Assembly (NCBI GenBank): GCA_022483465.1 | Contig: JAKVNF010000004.1 | Location: 110,001 to 174,000, forward strand | DNA: 64,000 nt | Direction of reading: 5' to 3' | Source: Lachnospiraceae bacterium | GTDB lineage: Bacteria > Bacillota > Clostridia > Lachnospirales > Lachnospiraceae | Made by a program: the position numbers and the translations under genes | The notes under the pieces: generated by a model | Databases searched by the model: none | What the model saw: only the letters and a program-made list of their open reading frames with translations | Told to the model about the DNA's origin: nothing | Shown here: positions 35,913 to 44,719 of the stretch, piece by piece | How positions within the stretch are numbered: position 1 is the stretch's first letter | How the letters are laid out: every line of letters begins with the position of its first letter

Positions 35913-36149
35913 TTACAGCATGTGGTGCTTTTTCATCCGCTCCGCAAAGATGTCGTTGATGATCTTTCCCATCTGGTCCTTTGCTTCCTCTGACGGCGCC
36001 GCCTCGAACTGCGCGTACAGTTCCGGGTGCTCCCGCTCGATCAGCCGGCAGGTATTGCCGGTCGCGTGACCTCGCACAAAGGCGGGAATCTTCTCCAGAT
36101 ACGCCGACTTTACCAGGGCGAGGATTTTCTCATCTGCCTGCTTGCTCAT
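35913..36149 (-). CDS. Hypothetical protein, small helical
   Basis: 78 residues from the ATG at 36149, preceded by AAAGGAG at nine bases; an ATG seven codons earlier is possible. Soluble, helical, charged (DEKILALVKSAYLEKIPAFV and DQMGKIINDIFAERMKK). No family recognised. It is 17 bases after the SDR pseudogene on the same strand. Confidence 0.6.
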   Translation of the reverse strand: MSKQADEKILALVKSAYLEKIPAFVRGHATGNTCRLIEREHPELYAQFEAAPSEEAKDQMGKIINDIFAERMKKHHML

Positions 36150-36166
36150 TTTTCCGTTCTCCTTTC

Positions 36167-36849
36167 TCACTTCTCTGCGCTGCCCCGAACCTGCTGCGCA
36201 TAGACAAAGTTCAGCATGGTCTTCTTCGGGAACATCGGTGCCAGGGACATGAAGGGCTTCTGGATGTCCGGAAGGCCCGAGATGCAGTTGAGCTCTCCCT
36301 GCAGCATCGCACGATACCCGTCCTCTGCGACCTTCTTCAGCGGCACCGCGTTGGCAAAGAGCTTCGTGTCGGAGAGGCCGCCGGCGCGCGCAAAGCCGGT
36401 CTGCATGGTGCCCGGCATCACCGCCGCGGTCGAGCTGACATTTAAGACCCTTCCGCTTCCCCTCTGTATCATATCACAGAGGAAGAGCTTCAGGAGCCTT
36501 GTCGGGGTCTCCACGTTCACCGCGATCATGGAGAGATCTGCTCCATGGTCCGCTCCCTGGCAAAGTCGCCCTGGCCGCCAAAGCCCGCGTTGTTGATGAG
36601 GATGTCGGGGAGCCAGCCGTTTTCCCGGCAGGTGTCATAGATCGTCTGGGCTGCCTCCGGCTGAGAGAGGTCCTCCGCGATGGTATGCACCTCCACGCGG
36701 TACTTCGCCCGCACCTCCTCTGCCTGGGCAGCAAGCTTCTTCTCGCTTCTTCCGACGAGGATCATGTCCCCGCCCTGTTTCCCGTGGGTCTGCACGAAGC
36801 AGGTGCCAAGGCCGCCATAGGATCCGGTAATCAGTGCTGTGTTCTTCAT
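36167..36849 (-). pseudogene. Short-chain dehydrogenase, two lesions
   Basis: Start at 36849: TGSYGGLGTCF and INNAGFGGQGDF are SDR cofactor and NAG motifs; the second part has VNVETPTRLLKLFL and NVSSTAA. An extra GA pair (36532-36535) shifts the frame at MEQIS-MIAVN. In addition about 30-40 residues with the catalytic YxxxK are missing between VMPG and TMQTGFARAGG, as if two MPG-encoding repeats recombined. It cannot be an active oxidoreductase even if the frame is corrected. Confidence 0.8.
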
Positions 36850-37061
36850 CGTCCGCTCTCTTTCTTTCCCCTCGGGAATCTCTGGTATCGTTCTGAATCA
36901 GTTTTTGGTTCTTGATTTTTCGCTTCCGTGTCAGGCTCGTTTCTCTCCTGACGCTGATCAGAATACCAGCACCGCCCGCCGATCCGAACATCATAAGATT
37001 CCATCCTGGAATCAATTCGCGCCACGAGGGGATGGCGCCGTGACACCGTGGACAAATTGTG

Positions 37062-37104
37062 AAGGATAGTTGCCGGTTCCCGTAGGGGGCCGGCAACTAT
37101 CCTT
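37062..37104. repeat. Terminal hairpin of element A
   Basis: Perfect 15-bp arms AAGGATAGTTGCCGG (37062-37076) and CCGGCAACTATCCTT (37090-37104). Placed downstream of the transposase, like the hairpins of element B; IS91 elements carry such structures at their replication start or end. TTTGTTTT follows on the plus strand, so it may also terminate transcription. Confidence 0.6.
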
Positions 37105-38466
37105 TGTTTTGAACCGAATCGCTCTCAGCGTAGACTATGGGAATAGTTAGGAATTTTTAGCATCCGACTTGGCTTGAATACCCTGGCTCAGAAACCCATC
37201 TTTCTTCTTCTGAACCGTTGACCGGGTGGGATTTACAGACGTTGTGACATGAGAAATAGGCCATCCGGGCAGATGACCTGAAAAGAATCTTTATTAAAAG
37301 CGCGGATGGGAGACATCCAACATTCCATCCGGTCCCCGGCAATACCGGGGTATTTCGATATAGCTGCTTCCTTCAACCTTCCCCATTGCTCTGAGATAGA
37401 TCGCTGTCTTATCCATGCTGAAGAGAAAGGCATGCATCTGTGCCCCACAGTTGGAGCAGCGGGCCGGATCCTTATCAAAAAGGGCCTTCATGACCTCACA
37501 GCTTTTCATTCCGCGAATCAGACTCGGTACATATTCATCACCCAGAATTTCGTGGATCCTTGCAAGCTTCTTTTTACGGACATTCCCGGCAAGATACCCT
37601 GCCATCCGGATCTTGCGTACTCCCTTCGGAAGGATGTGAAGTGAAAACCGTCGGATGAATTCTTCCGGCGTGAGTACCATGTCCTTCTTGTCATACGAGC
37701 CATCGGTATGATAGTCCTTGTACTCAAACGTGATACCGCTGTCCGAGACGTCCCTGATCCGGGAGGATGTGATTGCCGTTCTGTCGGCGTACCGCCCAAA
37801 ATAACCTATGACATCCTCCACATCCGGAAGTGACGGATCCCGTTCTCTGTCTTCTTCAGAATAAGAGCCATACCTCTTGAGGTTGACATTCCAAAGGCAC
37901 TTGTAGCACTCGTCGCATAAATTCTGGAATGACTCCTCACTCTCATAAGGTGCGGCAGAGCCATTGAAGGATAGTTTTCCCTTTCTGTAGAGCCGCTTGA
38001 GTCCTCTCATGAAGTGCTTCCGGTATCGTCCGGATATCTTCTGGACAGGGAGGAAGAAGCCCCTGATCTTCTTAAAGGAGGCGTCATCCGGTGTCAGTCC
38101 GCCTGCGGAGATCAGCACGTGCAGGTGGTAGTGGAGCGTCATACTGCTCCCAAAAGTGTGGAGCACCATGATGATTCCGGGCTTAATGTTGTGCCTTTCA
38201 AGGCAGAGCTCCAGAAGGGCATCCTGCGCGGAATGAAACAGAAGATCCAGCAGAGCCTTCTGATTGTTGTAGATCAACTCATTCAGATCGTGGGGAACCG
38301 TGAACACAAGATGATGGTAGGACATCCCGTGAATGACTTCGGACCTGCGCTCAGCGATCCACTTTTCACGGCGAAAAAAGCCACAGCAGGGGCAGTTCGA
38401 GTTGCCGCAGGATCTCGGTGTAAACGAAATTTCTCCGCAGTCAGGGCAGATGGAGACAATACCTAA

Positions 38467-38591
38467 GCGAAGTATGAGGTGAGGAGCTGGGCGTAGCCCA
38501 GGATGGATGAACCTCATACTTCGCGTTTGTGGTAAGACGCTGAGCGGGCGGCCCCCGCTTTCCGTCTCCGGGAGCGAGCTCCCGGAGACGG
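38467..38591. repeat. Terminal hairpins of element B
   Basis: Outer stem GCGAAGTATGAGGT (38467-38480) with ACCTCATACTTCGC (38511-38524), enclosing CTGGGC/GCCCAG; then CCGTCTCCGGGAGC-GA-GCTCCCGGAGACGG at 38562-38591. Both are perfect. They lie at the transposase 3' end of element B. Confidence 0.8.
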
Positions 38592-39094
38592 TGAAACTCA
38601 GTTTTTCGTATGTAGATTGTATTCAAATGTAACATCGTAGATGCAATGCTGATGTTTCTAAAATCCTGGAAATCAACTGCTTAGAGGCATAATCTGCATC
38701 TTCGAATTAAAAATGAGTACAACAAAAAGGCCCCATGGTTAGGAGCCGATAAAAGATATTCGGCTTTGCTTTTTATGCGCTGTTGGATTTAGCTTCAGGC
38801 CTTGGCTTGAAATCTACTTTCACCATATCAGCGCCACACCTTGGACAAATATGATAATCATCCGAAAATAGCTCAAGGAGTATCTCGCTTTTACCCATGC
38901 CAGCAAAACGTGAGACAAACCTCTGCTTCTTTTGCTGTTTCTGAATACGGGCTACATTCTTCTTCCTTTGAGAATTACTCAGATACCCATAGTATCGGAT
39001 CTTCTGGAAGCCCTTAGGTAGGATATGAAGAAGAAATCTGCGAATGAATTCCTGTAAGCGGACTTTGATAACTACCCATTTTCCACCCTGCTTA

Positions 39095-40428
39095 GAAACT
39101 GCGCGCAATTAACTCATGCATATTCTACCGGCAATAATTAGCTGGAGCGATGACATAATTCCAGTCTCCCCGAAACGTATTACGAATGATGTTCACTTGT
39201 CCCAGCTCCTCATCTGTGACCTTGATCCCAGTCTTGTACGTACCGGAATCAAGCCCGCATTTGATCACAAGACCTTTTTCTGTTGTTGTATTCGCTATAA
39301 GGTTTATGATGATCGCCAGTGTTTCCAACGGCCTGCCGCGCCAGTTTTTGCTGATCTGGCTGAACATGCGGTGCTCAATCTTGTTCCATTTTGATGTTCC
39401 TGGTGGAAAGTGGGAAACCTCTATCGGAATACCTATCTCGTTTACGAGCTTTTGCAATTCGACCTTAAACAGGCGATTACGGCTTCCGTTGCTGCCGCCA
39501 CCGTCTGCTGTGATATAAAGCTTAGTTGCATTTGGATACCGCGTTTTGCCCATTTCCTCCCACCACATACGTATGGAGGCTACCGCAAATTCTGCAGTAT
39601 CTGATGTGATACCAACATTTACGAAACCTTCGTTTTGTGAGAGATCATAAACACCATATGGAATTGCCTTGCCTTTCTCAGGCAGCGGAAAATCGTGATC
39701 CAATACCTGTGTAGGGCTGCTTTTTGGAGCATATTCGGCACCATTGTTCTTGAAATTGCCAATGTTTTCCTTCTTCTTACAGTCGATGGAAATCACTGGT
39801 TCATCGTTAGTCATGTAGGCCAGGCAGGTCTCATTGATATGTCTGAATTGGGCATCCCGATCCGGCGATGGCTCACCAACCTGCTTGTTTTTCTGATTCT
39901 GTTGCAGGCTGTACCCATTTACGGCCAGTAACTCGCGGACCGAAGTAGGGCCGATCTGATATCCCTGCTCTGTGAGCTCCTGAGCCAGATGCCGTGTACT
40001 TTTGGATGTCCAGAGAAGAGGAGTTTCGGGATTGCCATAGCTGTCGTTCTCTACCAGCTTCAGCAGAGCCTCTTCAATACCGGGTTGAGATTCCGTAATT
40101 GGTTTTCTTCCGGCACCCTTTTTACGGATGCGTCCGGAATCCTCCTGCTGGATTTCACGATCAGCCTCTGGATTCCCGGAATGAATTTCCCTCAATCCAG
40201 CGGCTATCGTATTCCTGTTCGCACCTGATAACTGGCTGACTTTTGAAATGCCACCGCGTCCGAGGGACTCGGCTTCATAGGCAAGATACTGCCTCCTCTG
40301 CTTCTCATTAAGGAGGGACATGACACCGGTTATTCGCTTTTTAAGGATATCTTCATCGCTCATGCACCCATGATACGAAATGGGAGATGAAATCGCAATA
40401 TATTGCTTAATTAATTACGCGCAGTTCC
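39095..40428 (-). mobile_element. ISAzo13 family insertion sequence, copy 3
   Basis: 1334 bp, same sequence as copy 2 as far as read, flanked by TTA at 39092-39094 and 40429-40431. Inserted in the element B transposase. Confidence 0.94.
39125..40363 (-). CDS. ISAzo13 family transposase, copy 3
   Basis: 412 residues, identical to the transposase at 23404-24642. Same DDE motifs (VISIDCKKKE, ITADGGGSNG, NKIEHRMFS). Intact. Confidence 0.93.
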   Translation of the reverse strand: MSDEDILKKRITGVMSLLNEKQRRQYLAYEAESLGRGGISKVSQLSGANRNTIAAGLREIHSGNPEADREIQQEDSGRIRKKGAGRKPITESQPGIEEALLKLVENDSYGNPETPLLWTSKSTRHLAQELTEQGYQIGPTSVRELLAVNGYSLQQNQKNKQVGEPSPDRDAQFRHINETCLAYMTNDEPVISIDCKKKENIGNFKNNGAEYAPKSSPTQVLDHDFPLPEKGKAIPYGVYDLSQNEGFVNVGITSDTAEFAVASIRMWWEEMGKTRYPNATKLYITADGGGSNGSRNRLFKVELQKLVNEIGIPIEVSHFPPGTSKWNKIEHRMFSQISKNWRGRPLETLAIIINLIANTTTEKGLVIKCGLDSGTYKTGIKVTDEELGQVNIIRNTFRGDWNYVIAPANYCR

Positions 40429-41340
40429 TTATTGTCTTTGGCTTTGAACGTTACTGTTTCTCTGTCATAGCTGAGAATCCTGCCCTCACTGATTGCGACA
40501 CGATTAACATATCTGCCGAGATACTGGATGGCATTGCCCTTGCCGCATAGTGTCTCTTTGATATCAATGTCCCAGGATTTTTTATACATGCTGTCCTTGA
40601 AAGCCTGCCAGTCCTGAGGAGTTCTGATGCTGTCATCACCGGGCATGATCAGTTTCCCGGCATCATAAAGCTCTTGCAGGCCGGCCATGAACTTACCTCT
40701 GAACTTTGATTTCAGGACATTTACAGGGAGACAGAAGTGTTTCTTTTTCCCTTTAACAAATCGCTTTGGCTTTCCCTTCAGCCCGCCTCCGGAAACAATG
40801 CAGTGGATATGCGGATGGAACATCATGTTGTTTCCCCATGTATGAAGCACCTGAATGACACCGGGTGTTGCACCGAGAAACTTTTTATTCTGCATCAGTT
40901 CCACAAGTGTCTGTCCTGAAGCCTTATGCAGCAGATCATAGAGCAGACTCTTGTTGGCAAAGATCAGAGGATTCAGCTCACATGGAGCGGTAAAGACGAC
41001 ATGAAAGTATGAGCAATCCACAAGCTCAGACTGGCGTTCATCAACCCAGATTTCCTTGTTGACATACTGATCCATTGGGCAGTTACGGTTACCACATGAG
41101 TTGTAGTGAATTTCGGTATAACCACAGCGGGGGCATTCTACTTTGTTATAGCCCATTGCTTCCGTCCGACACTTGGAAATACAATCGGCAGCTTTGTACT
41201 GTTCGGAAGTGATGTGTCCTGCATAGTCTTTCTGATACTGCGGCCATCCGAGCTGAAAGATCTTCTGAATGGGGTGAGTCTTCTTATTGGCAGCCTTTGC
41301 CTGCTCTCGTGATACGATCTTTATACTCATGATCGGTACC

Positions 41341-42201
41341 TCAAAGAGTATCGATAGGGCTTGTGATTCCATTGAAATCCTGATGTGCCAGAGTAATGTA
41401 AATCAGGGTTGAAGTAATACTGTTATGCCCCATGAGCTCCTTCAGACGGAAAATATCTACGCCAGAGCGATAGCATTCCGTTCCAAAGGCGTGCCGCAGA
41501 CTGTGGCAGGTCAGCTTATCCAGTCCAATTGAATCTGCGATCTTACGGACATAGGTCTGGACACTGGTTGTAGAGATCGGCATCGAAGGGATCATCGGAG
41601 ACGGAAACAGATACTCGGTCTTATCCTCTATCTCCGGACTGCCAAGAGATTTCCAGTAGTCAGTAAGAACCTGAACGGTCGCTTTCCCAAGAATTGCATA
41701 ACGATCAGATCTGTTCTTGGATACCGAAACATAAATACGATGCTCTTTCACATGGATGTCACAGTATCTGAGATTACAGGTCTCCTGACAGCGCAGACCA
41801 GCAGAATACATGATAATCAGCATGGTTTTGTATCTGATGTTATCTGCTGCATTGAGCAAAGTGCGGAACTGTTCTTTTGTAGGAACAAACGGGATATATT
41901 TATCGAACTTGCGCTTGGGAACCTGAGTTGGATCCCAATGCTTATGGAGAACATAGATTATGAAGTTTTCCAGATGTGCAATGTCGCTGTTGATGGTACG
42001 GTCGCTCAGATTTTTTGTAGCTTTAAGCCGGTCAAAAAAGGCGCGTATTTCGCCCCATTCAAAACTGGCAGGATCCTTATGAAGCTGAGTATCGAAGTAG
42101 TCCAGAAACTGGGTAATTGTAGATGCATACTGATCACGAGTGTGTGGTGACAGGTTCCTGCAATCAAGCATCTTTTTGAATTGAGCAAGGTAATCGTCCA
42201 T
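41341..42201 (-). CDS. Tyrosine recombinase/integrase of element B
   Basis: 286 residues from the ATG at 42201, preceded by AGGAGGCTTTACC. SAM-like N-terminal domain (NLSPHTRDQYASTITQFLDYF) and catalytic domain with Arg in SAGLRCQETC, His-Leu-Arg-His in CHSLRHAFG, and the terminal LMGHNSITSTLIYI with Tyr. XerC/D-like. It is paired with the HUH transposase, 11 bases away, as in some IS91-type elements of Clostridia. Confidence 0.92.
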   Translation of the reverse strand: MDDYLAQFKKMLDCRNLSPHTRDQYASTITQFLDYFDTQLHKDPASFEWGEIRAFFDRLKATKNLSDRTINSDIAHLENFIIYVLHKHWDPTQVPKRKFDKYIPFVPTKEQFRTLLNAADNIRYKTMLIIMYSAGLRCQETCNLRYCDIHVKEHRIYVSVSKNRSDRYAILGKATVQVLTDYWKSLGSPEIEDKTEYLFPSPMIPSMPISTTSVQTYVRKIADSIGLDKLTCHSLRHAFGTECYRSGVDIFRLKELMGHNSITSTLIYITLAHQDFNGITSPIDTL

Positions 42202-42495
42202 GGTAAAGCCTCCTGCATGAGTAAATTTGCTGGCAGAAAGCAAACCCGACAGGAGGATATGCCATTGTTGGTAATGATCGAGTGTGGTAATATAAACCCC
42301 GGCAGTTCTTCTGCGCTGGGTTTGTTTTGTGTCGTAACTTAACTTTACCACAGCCATCAAGGGCTGCTTTTTTTGATGCAGCGAAAATGTAAATCTTTAG
42401 CCGAAGACTTGAGGTAGCAACGCCGCCGCGAAGCGGCTTAGTACAATATAACCCAGATCTCCCGTGCCGCATTGTGCCATGAGACGGAGAATCTT

Positions 42496-42754
42496 GGCCC
42501 TTTCACTTTTTTTGTGGGATGAGCCCCTCCTGACCTCCGCTCAGAGCCCTGGATCCGGCTTCTCCTCTGGTGCCCAATAAGCCTTTTGGGTTACTGTAAT
42601 CTTTGCCGGACCGTGGGAGCATCGCCGAGGGGCCCACGGTCTCGGAGCTGTCTCTGCCAGTCCAGACTACCACTTGAAGTGGTAGTACTTTTTAGAAGGT
42701 ATCCTCTATGGATTATCTCCTTCTGGTGCATCACACAAGAAAAATGAAAGACCC
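42496..42754 (-). mobile_element. 259-bp MITE (ISL3-like ends), copy 1
   Basis: Inverted ends GGCCCTTTCACTTTTTTTG and GGGTCTTTCATTTTTCTTG (4 of 19 differ), flanked by AGAATCTT (42488-42495 and 42755-42762). No gene. It contains a perfect palindrome ACTACCACTTGAAGTGGTAG and a GACCGTGGG/CCCACGGTC stem. 8-bp duplications and GG-starting ends suggest ISL3-type mobilisation. Confidence 0.88.
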
Positions 42755-42967
42755 AGAATCTTCACCTTTTCGGGCGGCATTTCCTTTCCGTGCTTTGCCA
42801 GATAGTCTGGGAGAAATCTCCGGAAGATCTGGCGGATTCGATATCTTGAAGGCTCTTTTTCCTGTCTGAAGCCGGTAATGCATCTGCGGACTCTGATCGC
42901 AGTCTGACTGTCAGGAAGGCGGAAGGTTCTGCCTGGCCGGCTCGAGGGTACCATCTTTTTTGTTTTT

Positions 42968-43888
42968 TCAGAGCGCGAAGCCGTTTCCGTCGAAGGGGTT
43001 TGCAACGTTTTTTCTCTCCTGAAGCTGACCATCCAGCTGTACGTAGATCATCGTGGAAGCAATGGAGCGGTGCCGAAGTCTGACCTGTACCTGAAAGAGA
43101 TCAGCGCCGCCCTGATAGTAGAAAAGCGCATGGGCGTGTCGGAGGGAATGGAAATGATATCCGCGGTTTTCCCATCCGAGTTCTTTCAGGCGCTTCTGAA
43201 AGAAGCGCTGCACTGCTCCGTCAGACAGATGATGTGCGGCATCTCTGCCGGGAAAAAGGTAGTCCCCCTCTCCGGCATCCCGACGGAATCTTTTGAAGTA
43301 GAAGTAGAGCATCCGCGCGAGATCTTTTGGAAGTTCGACCTTCCCTTCATTTCGGTTCTTGCTGACTTCCGCACGAATTGTGATCTGCATTCTTTTGATG
43401 GAGATATCACCGAAGCGCAGAGACAGGACTTCATTCAGACGGAGCGCACAGCCAAAGCCGAGGGCGAGAATCAGGCGGTTTCTCGGATCTTTCGTCCCCA
43501 TAATCAGCTTCTGCACTTCCTGACGCGTCGGTACCTTCGGGAGGGTATGATCCACCTTCATCAGCGGAAGGTTTTCCAGAGGGATGGGAGCATGCGCAAC
43601 GGAAGCACGATAACGCCGGATGCTGACGTTGTAGACGTTGACAGATCTGGGCTTGAGCTCTCTCCCGCCTTTGCTTATGGGCTTATGGAGATAAACGAGA
43701 AAACTCTGAAGCTGTTCAAGATCAGCATCATCGAGGGAAACATGATAGGTTCTCTCAAGCCATTCACAGCACTCGAAGACGGTCTGCAGATAGCCCTGAA
43801 TGGTAGACTCGCGGTAGTCGATCAGGGACAGAAATACTTCCAGCCTGGACAGTTCGGTTTTGAATTTCGGGGAATCAAGGTATCTCAT
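42968..43888 (-). CDS. Tyrosine recombinase/integrase of element A
   Basis: 306 residues. N-terminal core-binding domain (YRESTIQGYLQTVFECCEWL), catalytic Arg in GCALRLNEVLSLRFGD, FHSLRHAHALFYYQGG, and RLRHRSIASTMIYV with the Tyr nucleophile. Intact. Followed by the split HUH transposase, mirroring the arrangement in element B although the two recombinases are clearly different. Confidence 0.92.
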   Translation of the reverse strand: MRYLDSPKFKTELSRLEVFLSLIDYRESTIQGYLQTVFECCEWLERTYHVSLDDADLEQLQSFLVYLHKPISKGGRELKPRSVNVYNVSIRRYRASVAHAPIPLENLPLMKVDHTLPKVPTRQEVQKLIMGTKDPRNRLILALGFGCALRLNEVLSLRFGDISIKRMQITIRAEVSKNRNEGKVELPKDLARMLYFYFKRFRRDAGEGDYLFPGRDAAHHLSDGAVQRFFQKRLKELGWENRGYHFHSLRHAHALFYYQGGADLFQVQVRLRHRSIASTMIYVQLDGQLQERKNVANPFDGNGFAL

Positions 43889-44065
43889 GAAATCGTTCCG
43901 GCAATGATGGTATGGGGATGAAACTCATGATTGGCCGGCCGACAAAGATGGGGCTTGCAGATTTGCAAGGGACTTGATAAACTCACCTTGCTTATGAGAG
44001 CCCCATGGATGAACGCTCGACGCCAATCAAGGTCATCTGTGGGTTATTTTTTTTGTAGAATACAG

Positions 44066-44108
44066 AAAAGAGGAAGAGATGACAAGATCATTTCTTCCTC
44101 TTTTGTCT
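44066..44108. terminator. Terminator-like hairpin
   Basis: AAAAGAGGAAG (44066-44076) pairs with CTTCCTCTTTT (44094-44104). Near the estimated right end of element A. Confidence 0.6.
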
Positions 44109-44204
44109 ATGCTGAAGTTTGTCATGGTATCCCCAACAGAGAAAGCTGTGAGCTTTAGGGATAACTTTGATGGAGCATCGCGCTCGCGCGATTTGGTTCA
44201 AAAC

Positions 44205-44233
44205 AAAACCCGTCCTCTGCAGGACGGGCTTTT
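44205..44233. terminator. Bidirectional terminator
   Basis: CCCGTCCT (44209-44216) pairs with AGGACGGG (44221-44228) around a 4-base loop, with TTTTT on the plus side and TTTTG on the minus side. It would end the nicotinamidase transcript. Confidence 0.85.
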
Positions 44234-44258
44234 TGCACTGACTGATTTTCGATCTGCT

Positions 44259-44468
44259 TCAGATTCCCTGAATCTGGCAGAACCGCATGGTCTCCAGCGC
44301 TGCCGCGTGTTTTTTCGGCGTCACCCCGGCGCAGCAGTTCGGATCGACCGAGATCTTCACCTCCGGCAGGACCGCCTTGAGAAGCAGCGCATTGCTCACA
44401 ACGCAGATGTCCGTGCAGAGGCCCACGAGCTCGATCTCGATCGGCTCCTTTTCCGCAAGAAGGCGCAA
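44259..44468 (-). pseudogene. Cysteine hydrolase (nicotinamidase/isochorismatase type), C-terminal fragment
   Basis: About 69 residues: VGLCTDICVVSNALLLKA contains the catalytic Cys with the isochorismatase-family signature. The N-terminal two thirds (Asp and Lys of the triad) are missing. The fragment is fused head-to-head at about 44470 with a GH43 fragment on the other strand. Confidence 0.8.
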
Positions 44469-44473
44469 AAAAT

Positions 44474-44719
44474 CACAAATATGTGCAGGCGCTTGCCCAC
44501 TCCGACAATGACGACATCACCGGGAAATGGAGCGTCGACAAGAGGCTCCTGTATGACCAGGACGGCGGGCACGGGATGATCTTTGTCACCCGGGAGGGAA
44601 ACCTGTGCCTCACCCTCCACTCCCCCAACCGGCTCAAAAAGGAACATCCCGTCTTTATCCCCATCCGGTATCAGGACGGGGTCCTTGCCATCGCCCCCGG
44701 AAAGGAAGGTGCCACGTGA
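44474..44719 (+). pseudogene. GH43-type glycosidase, C-terminal fragment
   Basis: About 81 residues, YVQALAHSDNDDITGKW then GGHGMIFVTREGNLCLTLHSPN, the last blades of a GH43 five-bladed propeller. No start codon or upstream catalytic blades; the sequence begins at the junction with the nicotinamidase fragment. Its stop overlaps the GTG start of the rhamnosidase, so it was the upstream operon partner. Confidence 0.75.

Larger units (their letters stand above)
38773..41330 (-). pseudogene. IS91-type HUH transposase of element B, split by ISAzo13
   Basis: Start ATG at 41330. Zinc-binding CPRCGY and CGNRNCP, HUH motif HPHIHCIVSGGG, two-tyrosine signature YLGRY. Removing 39095-40428 plus one TTA restores AKDNK-QGGKWVV and a 406-residue protein ending at 38773. 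About 11 bases after the recombinase stop, so the two genes form one unit. Confidence 0.9.
38464..42450 (-). mobile_element. IS91-type element B with tyrosine recombinase, inserted in element A
   Basis: 3987 bp including ISAzo13 copy 3 (about 2650 bp without it). It splits the element A transposase between codons for GDLG and IVSI, with no target duplication visible, as expected for IS91-type movement. The left end has two strong hairpins; the right end, 250 bases before the recombinase start, has a GCCGC/GCGGC stem. Ends may be off by three bases because of shared ACC. Confidence 0.85.
37294..42954 (-). pseudogene. IS91-type HUH transposase of element A, split by MITE and element B
   Basis: N part 42954-42755, short piece 42487-42451, C part 38463-37294. 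Joined sequence reads EKVKILRLMAQCGTGDLG-IVSICPDCGE across both junctions, about 468 residues. Zinc finger CPDC/CPCC, HUH motif HYHLHV, and the two-tyrosine signature YFGRY define a Y2 IS91-type enzyme that initiates rolling-circle-like transposition. The start may lie at 43032, overlapping the recombinase end. Confidence 0.88.
37062..44060 (-). mobile_element. IS91-type element A with tyrosine recombinase, interrupted twice; right end approximate
   Basis: Gene order recombinase (43888) then HUH transposase (42954) on the minus strand, with a terminal-type hairpin 190 bases past the transposase stop. A 259-bp MITE (42496-42754) and element B (38464-42450) sit in the transposase. Removing both restores a 1407-base open frame. 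The left end is set at the hairpin; the right end was not located and is estimated from element B's spacing. Confidence 0.75.

Noticed and set aside
43070-43921. 283-codon plus-strand ORF
   Set aside because: Mirror frame of the clear tyrosine recombinase on the minus strand; no ribosome site or family motif.
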